Of a stretch of DNA of 12,712 bases, positions 1 through 7,950 are shown one piece after another. The notes under the pieces were generated by a model. That model worked only from the letters and a program-made list of their open reading frames with translations, was not told where the DNA came from and searched no databases. The position numbers and the translations under genes were made by a program. The stretch is taken from positions 1-12,712 of the forward strand of contig NHBP01000051.1 in NCBI GenBank assembly GCA_002168195.1, given 5' to 3'. The stretch comes from Planctomycetaceae bacterium TMED10. Its GTDB lineage: Bacteria; Planctomycetota; Planctomycetia; Pirellulales; UBA7805. How positions within the stretch are numbered: position 1 is the first letter of the stretch; each line of letters starts with the position of its first letter.

Positions 1-825
1 ATGATGTTACCTATTGTTGCGATTGCTGCTCGGTTGGCTTGTGTGGGAACGGTGCCGATTATTCGAGAAACTGAGAGTCGACCCGTAGCCGAGGTTCAAC
101 AAGGATGGATTCCGCAGCTGCTTAATCGACTCGGCATGAAAATGGCGTTACGGTTAGTGGCCCCGGCAGAAGAGGCGAAAAAATATCTGCAAAAAAGATA
201 TCACATGCCGGCGGATAAAATTACGGTTATCCATAACCCGGTAAACATAATCAACATACAAGATGCCGCGGCGGAAACACTCGTTTTTCCTGAAAAAGTG
301 TTTCATCTCGTCGCGATCGGGCGGCTTAAATATCAAAAGGGGTTTGATTTATTGCTCGATGCGCTTGCCGGCATCAAGGGCTTTGCCTGGAAATTAAGGA
401 TCCTCGGGAATGGCCCTCTCGAGGCGGAATTGCGTGAACAGGCGATTTCTTGTGGAATTCACGAGCAGGTAGAGTTTATGGGCTTTCAGCAGAATCCCTA
501 CGCAATTATGCGTGCCTCTGATCTCTTCGTTCTTTCTTCACGATGGGAAGGATTACCTAATGTCGTGTTGGAGGCCATGGCCACCGGTGTGGCGGTATTG
601 GCGACCCGTTGCCCGACAGGGCCGGAAGAAATTATCACTCCGGGAGTCAACGGAGAATTGTGCGAGATTTCAGCGGATAGCCTTCAGTCCCAGATCGAAA
701 GATTAGGTACTTCTCAACCGTTACGGGATGCTTTGGTGGAAGGGGGACGCCAGCGAATAGTTGATTTTGACTTGCCGCATATCATTCATCGATATGAGCA
801 ATTTTTTCTAAGTGCCATTGATTGA
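1..825 (+). CDS. GT-B (GT4-like) family glycosyltransferase, 5'-truncated by window edge
   Basis: Transfers a sugar from a nucleotide-sugar donor, most likely in the synthesis of a surface polysaccharide or glycoconjugate; donor and acceptor cannot be read from the sequence. The visible 274 residues contain the end of the N-terminal acceptor domain (to about residue 98) and the whole C-terminal donor-binding Rossmann domain. Seen there are GRLKYQKG (residues 107-114), whose Arg and Lys usually contact the donor phosphates, and an E-x7-E motif at E183 and E191 (EGLPNVVLEAM), followed by CPTGPEEII as in capsule-type enzymes. GT4 proteins usually have about 350-400 residues, and the first residues here look like the middle of the acceptor domain (AARLACVGTVPIIRE). 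The ATG at base 1 is therefore probably internal, with some 80-100 residues lying off the window. The stop TGA is 15 bases before the TTG start of the leucine-rich-repeat gene, which suggests one transcript. Confidence 0.85.
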   Translation: MMLPIVAIAARLACVGTVPIIRETESRPVAEVQQGWIPQLLNRLGMKMALRLVAPAEEAKKYLQKRYHMPADKITVIHNPVNIINIQDAAAETLVFPEKVFHLVAIGRLKYQKGFDLLLDALAGIKGFAWKLRILGNGPLEAELREQAISCGIHEQVEFMGFQQNPYAIMRASDLFVLSSRWEGLPNVVLEAMATGVAVLATRCPTGPEEIITPGVNGELCEISADSLQSQIERLGTSQPLRDALVEGGRQRIVDFDLPHIIHRYEQFFLSAID

Positions 826-826
826 T

Positions 827-834
827 GGGAGAGG
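827..834 (+). promoter_or_regulatory. Shine-Dalgarno site that fixes a TTG start
   Basis: GGGAGAGG lies just after the glycosyltransferase stop codon and six bases before the TTG at 841. It is the best ribosome-binding site in the area and supports TTG as the real start of the leucine-rich-repeat gene, with translation closely following that of the glycosyltransferase. Confidence 0.6.
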
Positions 835-840
835 ATTGCA

Positions 841-1920
841 TTGACTACTAAGCATATCGTCTTTGCGGTGTTACTGCTAACCGTGATGTCTTTGTCTGGC
901 GGGATGACGGCGATTAACCAGTTAGCGATCGCGCATGGTTCGCAGAAGGAGTCGGTCGATTCTTTTCGCTACAGCGAAGGGATTACCCGAAATAAAGAAC
1001 AACGTATTATCGGTGTTGATTTACGAGATCGCCAAGTCAACTTATCGGTTGTTCAGGAATTGAAAGCACTGGAACATCTGCAAAAAATTAACCTTGCCGG
1101 TAACGCTTTGTCGGCAGGGATGTTCGAGATACTCGGCGCAATCGACTCTCTTGAATCGCTCGATCTTCGCGGGTGTCGCTTGGACGGGGCCGACTTATCG
1201 CACTTGCGATCGCTCAAAAAACTCAAATCAATCAGGCTTTCGGGCAAGAAAACCCCATTGCGACTGGGCGACAATGATCTGGCACAACTCGCAGCAATTA
1301 AAAGTTTGCGTGCATTATTTGTCGACTTTCTTCCGGTGCGTGATGCGGGAATTGCCTCTTTTTCAAAGCATCCCAATATGCGCGAACTAGGATTGGCGGG
1401 AACGCAAATTACGGACAGTGCGCTATCCTATCTTGCATCGATACCGAATCTGAAAAAGCTACGAGTCGCGAATACGACAGTGACCGGTCGTGGATTGCAG
1501 GCACTTGAGGTACACCCGGAGATCCAGGATATCGATTTAAGTGGATGTCAAAACCTTGAGCAAAAAAGTTTGGCTTCGATCGGGAAAATCTCTAAGCTCA
1601 AAAAACTTAATCTTTACGATACCAATATTTCGGACGATGGCGTGCAGCAATTGAAGGCTGCCGTCAAATTAAAATGGCTCAATCTAGACAAAACGCCGAT
1701 CACTGACGAATCGCTCAAGGTGGTGGCGAAAATGCAGAGGCTAGAGTTTTTGCATCTTGGTTCGACTCAAATTACAGACGCAGGACTGGGAGAACTCGAA
1801 GACTTGAAGGCATTAAAAAACCTTGTAGCAACACAAACATTTGTTACCGATCAAGGCGTAAAGAAACTCAAAAATGCTATTCCGACCGTTAAAATCAAGT
1901 CGGGACCGAAGGGGGAATGA
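841..1920 (+). CDS. secreted or membrane-anchored leucine-rich-repeat protein
   Basis: A 359-residue protein with a short basic start and a hydrophobic stretch (residues about 5-22, HIVFAVLLLTVMSLSGG) that reads as a signal peptide or N-terminal anchor. No lipobox cysteine is visible. From about residue 55 to 350 it is made of roughly a dozen leucine-rich repeats of about 24 residues. The later ones have the pattern LxxLxLxxTxITDxGLxxLxxL, for example LGLAGTQITDSAL (183-195), LNLDKTPITDESL (280-292) and LHLGSTQITDAGL (304-316). Such repeats form a curved solenoid that usually binds other proteins, and this subtype is very common in planctomycete genomes. No catalytic domain is present. The specific ligand and role are unknown; its place behind a glycosyltransferase could mean a cell-envelope role, which is inference. 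It starts at TTG with a good ribosome-binding site. Confidence 0.82.
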   Translation: MTTKHIVFAVLLLTVMSLSGGMTAINQLAIAHGSQKESVDSFRYSEGITRNKEQRIIGVDLRDRQVNLSVVQELKALEHLQKINLAGNALSAGMFEILGAIDSLESLDLRGCRLDGADLSHLRSLKKLKSIRLSGKKTPLRLGDNDLAQLAAIKSLRALFVDFLPVRDAGIASFSKHPNMRELGLAGTQITDSALSYLASIPNLKKLRVANTTVTGRGLQALEVHPEIQDIDLSGCQNLEQKSLASIGKISKLKKLNLYDTNISDDGVQQLKAAVKLKWLNLDKTPITDESLKVVAKMQRLEFLHLGSTQITDAGLGELEDLKALKNLVATQTFVTDQGVKKLKNAIPTVKIKSGPKGE

Positions 1921-1945
1921 TTCACTCGGTATTGGTCTCATTTTT

Positions 1946-4900
1946 TTAAACGGTATCTGATCGGTCTTCTCGCGATCGGGTCCCAAGATTGCCATAGCGA
2001 TGGTAGTCAATCGATAGGCTTTGCTCGCGGAAGTACCAGGCCAATTCAATCATCCCGTTCGCACTGATTGGTGCGTCGATGATCGCAATGCCAAACTCGT
2101 GTGCTGCGGTTGCCACGTTGCGAGATACGTTGCCAGCAGCAGAAAAACGTAGTCTCCCGTAATTTCCGGTGCGAATCAGGGCGATCAATTCCTGTTCGCT
2201 CAATACGGCCGATTTTCCCTGAATCAATTTATAAAGCTTGCTGGTGCAAAGTTGGGTTTGATGACTTATGAAAGCCTCCCGGGAGAAAATGAATTCGGGT
2301 TTGCTGCCTGTGAGCATAACTGCGGCAGCACGAAGTATGGTGTCCCGCACCGAGTCATCCGATTCAATGCAGATGGCAATATGTTTGATCGGATGGTAAT
2401 AGCGCAAGTTGTCTTGGCCGATCAAGCGAAAATGATCGTGTTGCTTGAAGTATTCCTGGACACAATATTGTTCATAGCTTTGAAGTGTATTGCCGATCTG
2501 CTGGATGTCTTCAGCCGAAAGATTCCAGTGGGTGGCCTCACTCGAGACGGTCTCAAAGAGCGGTTTGAGTGTCCCCTGCGGTGTGTTTTCAACTTCCAGT
2601 CGGCAATTTTCAAAACGAGTGAAGAGATTAACATAGTGCGGTCCACCTGCCTTGAGTCCGGGGCCAAATGAACTATTGCGGATGCCCCCGAAAGGCTGTC
2701 GGAGGACAATGGCACCGGTTGTTGGCCGGTTGATATAAAGATTTCCAGCCTGAATAGCACTCGACCAAAGTTCTTGTTCCCGGTCGTCCAGGCTCTCAAG
2801 CCCCGATGTCAGTCCGTAGGGTGTTTGATTGGCAATCTCAATCGCGTGGTGCAAATCATCTGCACGCAATACACTAAGCAGCGGCCCAAAGAATTCAGTT
2901 TGATGGCAGTATGAACCGGAACGCACACCCCACTTGATGCCAGGGCTGACAAGCCGCGGATTTAGGATGTCGATTTCCGGTTGCAATGCCCAGTGTTCAC
3001 CCTCATCCAGGGTGGCAAGCCCCTTCTTCAGGTTCTCATTGGGTGGATCAATCAGGGGGCCCACGCGTGTTGATAAACTCCAGGCAGAACCCACCGGTAG
3101 ACTGGAGGCCGCATCGACGAGTGACGATTTGAAGTGGGGGTCATCGAAAATCTCGGCTTCGAGAATGAGTAGGGATGTCGCTGAGCACTTCTGCCCGCTG
3201 TGAGCGAAAGCCGACTCGATGACATGTTTAATCGCCAATTCGCGGTCAGCAAGGGAGGTTACGATCGTCGCATTTTTTCCACCGGTTTCGGCAAAAAGTC
3301 TGAGTTTAGAGTTATGGTTTAATAGCGCCCGAGCAGTTTTTGTGGCTCCCGTTAGTACGACAGCGGCAATCGCCGGGTCATGAACCAATTGCTCCCCGGC
3401 CACCGATCCGATACATGGAACGCATTGAAGTGTTTTGCGTGAAATACCACCCTCCCAAAAGCACTCACAAAGTCGAAGAGCCGTGGCGGTGGCTGATGGC
3501 GCTGGCTTCAGGATGACACAATTTCCTGCGGCGAGCGCGGCGGAGATACCACCGCAGGGAATTGCAATTGGAAAATTCCAAGGCGATAGCACGACGATGG
3601 GGCCGGATGGATTCGCGTGGACACCCTTGAGGGCTGAGAAGCCATCGGCTAGAGCAGCATAAAACCGTACAAAATCAACAGCTTCAGAGACTTCCGGGTC
3701 ACTCTCCGTTAAAGTTTTTCCAGTTTCCAGTAAGGCAGTTGCCATTAATTCGGCACGATGCGCCTCGATACTATTCCCGATCCGCCGCAAGATTTCGGCC
3801 CGCTCGACCGCTGGAATACGGCCCCAGTGGTCAGGGTCCGTTTTACTGCAAGTTACCGCTGCAGCGATATCTGCTGAATCCGCTAGTTGCACTTGAACGG
3901 CCCGTACGTGCGGCCGGGAGGGATCTTCGCGGTATATCTCAGATTTTGTGCGCCGAATTTTATCTCCGTTGATGACGGGTGTGGCCTGCAGGGGACCATT
4001 TTGAATCAACGAAGATGCGATCTCTAAGGTGGCATCGATGACCTGATGCCCTGTCTGTTGGGTAAAGTCTGTGTTCGGTTGTCCCGAGAACGTCTGCCAT
4101 GTCGTTGGCAAGGTTGTTGTTTGTGAAATGGTATCGTGCTTCAGCTTACGACGAGATTCGAAGCTTAGTTTCGGTAGGACAGAAAAAGAGGCAAGAAATT
4201 GTTGTTCCAGAGCATGCCACTGGGGACTACCGGTCTCCAGTTGAAATGCGTGCCGGAGAAAATTATCGGGCCCCGTATTCTCGTCTAATCTTCGTATCAG
4301 GTATCCAATGGCATTGAGAAAGTCGACCTGCTTGCACGCTGGCGCATAGAGCAGCAGATTAGAGGCAATTTCATGCAAGGCTCGCCTTTGATGGTTCGCC
4401 ATGCCTTCTAGCATCTCAAACTGCACCGAATCGAAGGCACCAGCATCGGCGGTCAGAACAAGCGCGTAAGATAAATCGAGTAAGTTGTGCGAAGCGACAC
4501 CGATGCGAACTGCCTGGATATGTTTCGACTGTAAGCCGTACTGGAGCATCCGCTTGTAATTGGCATCTGTTTCTAGCTTGGTCTTAAACGGGGCCTGAGG
4601 GAATCCGGCGAGCGAAGATTCCACTCGCTCCATTTCCATATTCGCACCCTTCACAATACGCAGGGTGATCGGATACCCACCGGTTTGCATTCGCTTAAGT
4701 GCCCATTGGGTCAGTCGTTTCTGGACCGAATGTGCATCAGGAAGATAAGCTTGCAATGCAATTCCTGCACGCGATGAATGAAGCCCCGTTTGTTGGAGCG
4801 TTTTCATAAATACCTGCGAGGTGATTTCCATGTCTCGATATTCTTCCATGTCGAGATAGATCATCTTTGCTACATGGCAACCATCCGGTTGCTTGTATTG

Positions 4901-5599
4901 ATGTCGCGTTGCCTCTCTCAAAAGACTTTCCAGTCGAGCACAGAGAATCGGAATGCATTCTTTCATCGCGATGGATGTGATCTGTGAATACAGATTAGAA
5001 ATCTTTACGGACAGGACCTCAACTTCCTTAAGCGAGAGTAGATGAAGATATTTCTTAAGTCGCTGGGAAGCTTCTCCTTCACCAAGCACCATCTCCCCGA
5101 GGAGATTGACGTTCATTCGCAAGCCGGCCGTCTGCCTGCTGGCCAGGTGCTCAATCAGGTGATCATCTTCGGCAGGAAGGATTACATTCGCGGTTTCTCG
5201 CTGCATTTTTTCCTTCACCAGCGGTGCAGCAACTCCTGGAAGATATCCACCAAAAGATCGTATCCCCTGTAGCAGGGTGCGATCGATTCGACTAAAAAAT
5301 CGAGGGATGCCCTGAACATCAAGAATATGGATCAACTGATCCATTGAACGCCGCGGCGAATTGGAACGGAATGCCTGGTCAGTGATGCTCGTAACGGTTG
5401 CTTTGTCCGAAGGATTCTGAATTAGCTGATCAAGTTCTTGCTGCTGCTCTCGTTCTTGCGGGGTTTGCAATTCGGTTGCCCGCGACTGGATAAGGCGGGC
5501 AATCTCAAGCGCTCGCCGTTGCTGATGTGCGTTCGTTGCGCCACCTGCTTGCGAGGGAAACAGTTGCGAATGCACATTTTTATGGAATGAGTCACTCAT
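1946..5599 (-). CDS. putA: bifunctional proline dehydrogenase / L-glutamate gamma-semialdehyde dehydrogenase (PutA)
   Basis: Oxidises L-proline to pyrroline-5-carboxylate with FAD, then, after hydrolysis, glutamate semialdehyde to glutamate with NAD+, so proline can serve as carbon and nitrogen source. In 1217 residues I see a Gln-rich N-terminus with no ribbon-helix-helix repressor domain; a proline dehydrogenase barrel (about 130-475) with RIVKGAN (314-320) and the substrate-binding RRLDENTG (436-443); an aldehyde dehydrogenase domain (about 545-1000) with PWNFP (N675), catalytic-base E771 in AETGGKN, nucleophile C805 in GQKCSA, and EFFGPLLSV (902-910); and a C-terminal domain (about 1020-1217) ending in REQSLSIDYHRYGNLG, which resembles the conserved C-terminal motif of long PutAs. 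All key residues are present, so it should be active. It starts at ATG 5599 without a clear Shine-Dalgarno site, is divergent from marC, and converges on the leucine-rich-repeat gene. Lacking the DNA-binding domain, it should not repress its own gene as E. coli PutA does. Confidence 0.95.
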   Translation of the reverse strand: MSDSFHKNVHSQLFPSQAGGATNAHQQRRALEIARLIQSRATELQTPQEREQQQELDQLIQNPSDKATVTSITDQAFRSNSPRRSMDQLIHILDVQGIPRFFSRIDRTLLQGIRSFGGYLPGVAAPLVKEKMQRETANVILPAEDDHLIEHLASRQTAGLRMNVNLLGEMVLGEGEASQRLKKYLHLLSLKEVEVLSVKISNLYSQITSIAMKECIPILCARLESLLREATRHQYKQPDGCHVAKMIYLDMEEYRDMEITSQVFMKTLQQTGLHSSRAGIALQAYLPDAHSVQKRLTQWALKRMQTGGYPITLRIVKGANMEMERVESSLAGFPQAPFKTKLETDANYKRMLQYGLQSKHIQAVRIGVASHNLLDLSYALVLTADAGAFDSVQFEMLEGMANHQRRALHEIASNLLLYAPACKQVDFLNAIGYLIRRLDENTGPDNFLRHAFQLETGSPQWHALEQQFLASFSVLPKLSFESRRKLKHDTISQTTTLPTTWQTFSGQPNTDFTQQTGHQVIDATLEIASSLIQNGPLQATPVINGDKIRRTKSEIYREDPSRPHVRAVQVQLADSADIAAAVTCSKTDPDHWGRIPAVERAEILRRIGNSIEAHRAELMATALLETGKTLTESDPEVSEAVDFVRFYAALADGFSALKGVHANPSGPIVVLSPWNFPIAIPCGGISAALAAGNCVILKPAPSATATALRLCECFWEGGISRKTLQCVPCIGSVAGEQLVHDPAIAAVVLTGATKTARALLNHNSKLRLFAETGGKNATIVTSLADRELAIKHVIESAFAHSGQKCSATSLLILEAEIFDDPHFKSSLVDAASSLPVGSAWSLSTRVGPLIDPPNENLKKGLATLDEGEHWALQPEIDILNPRLVSPGIKWGVRSGSYCHQTEFFGPLLSVLRADDLHHAIEIANQTPYGLTSGLESLDDREQELWSSAIQAGNLYINRPTTGAIVLRQPFGGIRNSSFGPGLKAGGPHYVNLFTRFENCRLEVENTPQGTLKPLFETVSSEATHWNLSAEDIQQIGNTLQSYEQYCVQEYFKQHDHFRLIGQDNLRYYHPIKHIAICIESDDSVRDTILRAAAVMLTGSKPEFIFSREAFISHQTQLCTSKLYKLIQGKSAVLSEQELIALIRTGNYGRLRFSAAGNVSRNVATAAHEFGIAIIDAPISANGMIELAWYFREQSLSIDYHRYGNLGTRSREDRSDTV

Positions 5600-5820
5600 T
5601 GCCGGCGAGATAGGGCCCGATGAATTAAAAACAGGCGATCTTCATTCATTACGGTATTCGAGGGAAAGATTCGTTCGCCGAACAACCCTCTTTGTCCTTG
5701 TGGTTTGCGTCGCTTGATCAGATAATAGCGAAACTCGTGATCTGTCCTCGGCGACGATCGCATCTTATCATACGCCGTTGAAGTATAGGGTCCACGGCAG
5801 AAATGTGAGGTTATTAGCGC
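5600..5820. promoter_or_regulatory. divergent putA / marC intergenic region
   Basis: This spacer must carry the 5' control regions of both putA (leftward) and marC (rightward). For marC a weak sigma-70-like pair is visible: TTGTGG at 5698-5703 and GATAAT at 5721-5726, spaced by 17 bases, plus a GAGG ribosome-binding element at 5807-5810, ten bases before the ATG. For putA a TATGAT box (reverse strand, 5767-5772) is present but lacks a good -35 partner. I see no strong operator palindrome. The individual promoter calls are weak. Confidence 0.3.
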
Positions 5821-6525
5821 ATGGAATTCTGGCATCAGTTTATTGCAATATTTATTTCGTTATTCGTGATTACCGATCCGTTTGGAAATATTGGAATATT
5901 TCTGAGCATTACGGACGGCGACGACGAGGCATATCGCCGCAAGCAGGCGTTGAAAGGCTCCATCTATAGCTTTGTGCTGATGTTTGTATTTTTTATTGGC
6001 GGAACGTATATCATGCACTTTTTCGGAATTACGCTCGACGGCATCCGAATTGGTGGTGGATTAATTGTGTCCAGAATTGGATTTTCGCTGCTATCGCCCA
6101 AGGAAGAAGATTCGCATTCAGAAGATGAAAAAGACGAATCGAAGAAGAAGTCGGATATTTCATTTTGTCCGCTTGCACTTCCCTTAATCGCAGGACCGGG
6201 TGCGTTGGCTGTTGTGATTGCCGCTTCTGCAAAAATAGGCAGCGAGGCAGGCAACGCAATGTGGTTCTCTTACGCAACAATTTCACTGGCGATTGCAGCG
6301 GTGAGTTTCTTGACCTGGTTATGCCTGAGGCACTCTGGTCTGTTGCTACGTTTGCTCGGCGTCAATGGGATGAATGCAATTACTCGCATTATGGGATTTC
6401 TTTTAATATGCATTGCAATTCAGATGATGATTACCGGATCGGAGCAACTGCTTCATAGCTGGGGACTGATCGCGGACGATGCTCACCATGCATTTTCTAA
6501 AGCAACTAAAAGTTTTGCTTTTTAA
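5821..6525 (+). CDS. MarC/NAAT-family integral membrane protein
   Basis: A 234-residue inner-membrane protein of the MarC (UPF0056) family. It shows about six hydrophobic segments, the N-terminal signature FVITDPFGNIGIFLSI (residues 15-30), and the repeat-related signature CPLALPLIAGPGAL (116-129) that starts the second half, as expected for the family's inverted-repeat fold. Between the halves lies a strongly charged loop (about 93-112, rich in Glu, Asp, Lys and Ser), longer and more polar than in many relatives. The family was once linked to multiple antibiotic resistance, but that role was not upheld for E. coli MarC, and some members have been proposed as amino-acid transporters; substrate and function here are unknown. 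The ATG at 5821 fits the TDPFGN signature position and has GAGG ten bases upstream. Its neighbour putA is divergent; a link to proline handling would be speculation. Confidence 0.85.
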   Translation: MEFWHQFIAIFISLFVITDPFGNIGIFLSITDGDDEAYRRKQALKGSIYSFVLMFVFFIGGTYIMHFFGITLDGIRIGGGLIVSRIGFSLLSPKEEDSHSEDEKDESKKKSDISFCPLALPLIAGPGALAVVIAASAKIGSEAGNAMWFSYATISLAIAAVSFLTWLCLRHSGLLLRLLGVNGMNAITRIMGFLLICIAIQMMITGSEQLLHSWGLIADDAHHAFSKATKSFAF

Positions 6526-6651
6526 GACGTAAAGCGAAACGATTCGATTGATGATTCCCTGGTTTCAGGTCTGGCCTTGCATGCATTGACGCGTGTCGAC
6601 CCAAGAAACACCGCGCAAAGAAGCCCCGCAAGCCAAGTCGTGTCATCTGCG

Positions 6652-7875
6652 TTACGACTGAGAAAACGCAAGTTGATGCCGACCTTGCCTGAAGGTCAGT
6701 TCAACCGAATCGGGGTCAATATCGCAAATCGGATTGGAATCAATCTCGGGCAGCAAGTCTTCACTTACGTAGAGGCTTCCCAGATGCAGGGTGTTGGGGA
6801 TAAACATCCATCCCTTTTCGCCATAACGCGCAGCAATCCTGGCTACAACTTCCTCGTCATCGGCCAACGTTGCTGGAATGCGCATTCGCTGCATGTCCCC
6901 TGTGGTGTAGCAATTAATGAATGTTTTTTCCTCGTTAATTGCATCCCGTAATCGCTGAGTGCAGAAGTCGGCAAGGCCAATGCCCAGTGCGTTTCCCTCT
7001 GACTTTTTTGATAAATTGAGTGCGGCAATAATACGAATATTAGGTGTTTCAAGGTCTTCGTGACCTTTGACGCCTCGATACCCGATGACGTTCGTGTCCA
7101 TTCCGGTGCCGCTGTATGTTTTTCCTATTTCGTCCACCAGTAACACGCTTAGATCATCGACGGGTAACCCCGGAAAATAGCGGCGATGTTTATCGACCAA
7201 CGTCGGTTCGGTATCAAGGATTTCTGCGGCAGGCACCGCATGCAATTCAGCGGTTTGGTCAAATCCATCTTCGAGGATAGCAAGTCCGGCCCAGACTTTC
7301 CCAGAATTGAGAATGACCGGACCCATTTCTAAGAGCATGTCCCGCATTTTATTTGTGGGCGCCGCGTGGAAGGTTTCTGCGGAGCGGATCTTTCCCATTC
7401 CCACAACCATCATTTTTATCAAGCCGCTTTGAATGCTTCCAGAGAAGCACGTGTGTAATTTGATTCGATTGAGTACCAGCACGCCTGCCGATTCGTACGC
7501 ATGGCGATCCATCCACACATCGCCCGTAGCCACCGACCCGATTTTTACACAATCCATACTCGCCCGAATGGGCATCCCCATCTCCTTCTCCGTGATTCCC
7601 AACGATTCGACCATTTTTCGCTGGCCTTCAGCGGTCGCGCCATTATGTGAACCCATTGCGGGAATAATAAATGGATTTGCCCCGTGATCGCGCAACCAAT
7701 CTCCAGCAACCTTCGTGATGGTTGCAATATTAGAAATACCACGACTGCCGGCAGTGATGGCAACGTCACCCTGTGGCACATTGACTTGCAGTGCATCGAG
7801 TTGAGATCGAACTTCCGCAGCGACATCTGGAAGCGGATGAGAAATAAGATTCTGGTGAACTCGTCGAAGTTTCAT
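6652..7875 (-). CDS. LarA-superfamily (DUF2088) protein, putative nickel-dependent 2-hydroxyacid racemase/epimerase
   Basis: A soluble 407-residue protein with the look of lactate-racemase-domain proteins. The family inverts the configuration of 2-hydroxy acids by hydride transfer on a nickel-pincer nucleotide cofactor. Residues matching the functional positions of Lactobacillus LarA can be placed by motif and spacing: H77 in PAMGSHNGATAEGQ, H141 in NRIKLHTCFSG, K154 in SGLIKMM (the cofactor-anchoring Lys in LarA) and H170 in SAETFH (the nickel ligand), with the same 16-residue Lys-to-His spacing as LarA K184-H200. This mapping is from memory, not a computed alignment. The substrate is unknown; characterised homologues act on lactate, malate, phenyllactate, 2-hydroxyglutarate or gluconate. 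The cofactor genes larB, larC and larE are not in the window. The ATG at 7875 has GAGG eight bases upstream. The gene lies 75 bases behind the zinc-ribbon gene on the same strand and may be cotranscribed with it. Confidence 0.72.
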   Translation of the reverse strand: MKLRRVHQNLISHPLPDVAAEVRSQLDALQVNVPQGDVAITAGSRGISNIATITKVAGDWLRDHGANPFIIPAMGSHNGATAEGQRKMVESLGITEKEMGMPIRASMDCVKIGSVATGDVWMDRHAYESAGVLVLNRIKLHTCFSGSIQSGLIKMMVVGMGKIRSAETFHAAPTNKMRDMLLEMGPVILNSGKVWAGLAILEDGFDQTAELHAVPAAEILDTEPTLVDKHRRYFPGLPVDDLSVLLVDEIGKTYSGTGMDTNVIGYRGVKGHEDLETPNIRIIAALNLSKKSEGNALGIGLADFCTQRLRDAINEEKTFINCYTTGDMQRMRIPATLADDEEVVARIAARYGEKGWMFIPNTLHLGSLYVSEDLLPEIDSNPICDIDPDSVELTFRQGRHQLAFSQS

Positions 7876-7883
7876 ACAGGATA

Positions 7884-7887
7884 CCTC
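7884..7887 (-). promoter_or_regulatory. ribosome-binding site of the LarA-like gene
   Basis: GAGG on the minus strand, eight bases before the ATG at 7875. It supports that start. Further upstream a weak promoter-like pair, TTTACA (reverse of 7939-7944) and TAAATC (reverse of 7916-7921) with 17 bases between, is visible but too poor to call. Confidence 0.45.
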
Positions 7888-7950
7888 GATGTAGGAAGAC
7901 GCCGGAAAAGTCCACGATTTAGTGCAGATATATTGTAGTGTAAAACGCGT

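Noticed and set aside
1921..1945. T-run between the convergent leucine-rich-repeat gene and putA as a terminator.
   Set aside because: Seven Ts are present at 1941-1947, but no GC-rich hairpin precedes them on either strand.
2252..2671. Plus-strand 139-codon frame inside putA.
   Set aside because: It is antisense to the well-supported C-terminal part of PutA, has no recognisable domain, and is a shadow frame.
5596..5835. Minus-strand 79-codon frame whose stop overlaps the putA ATG (ATGA).
   Set aside because: The overlap looks like translational coupling, but the peptide resembles no family, has no clear ribosome-binding site, and its start lies antisense inside marC. It covers the divergent promoter region and is most likely chance.
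6526..6651. Terminator between convergent marC and the LarA-like gene.
   Set aside because: Only a 4-bp CCTG/CAGG stem without a T-run is visible, which is too weak to call.
6577..6951. Plus-strand 124-codon frame downstream of marC.
   Set aside because: Most of it is antisense to the LarA-like gene, its composition is unlike a real protein, and no ribosome-binding site precedes it.
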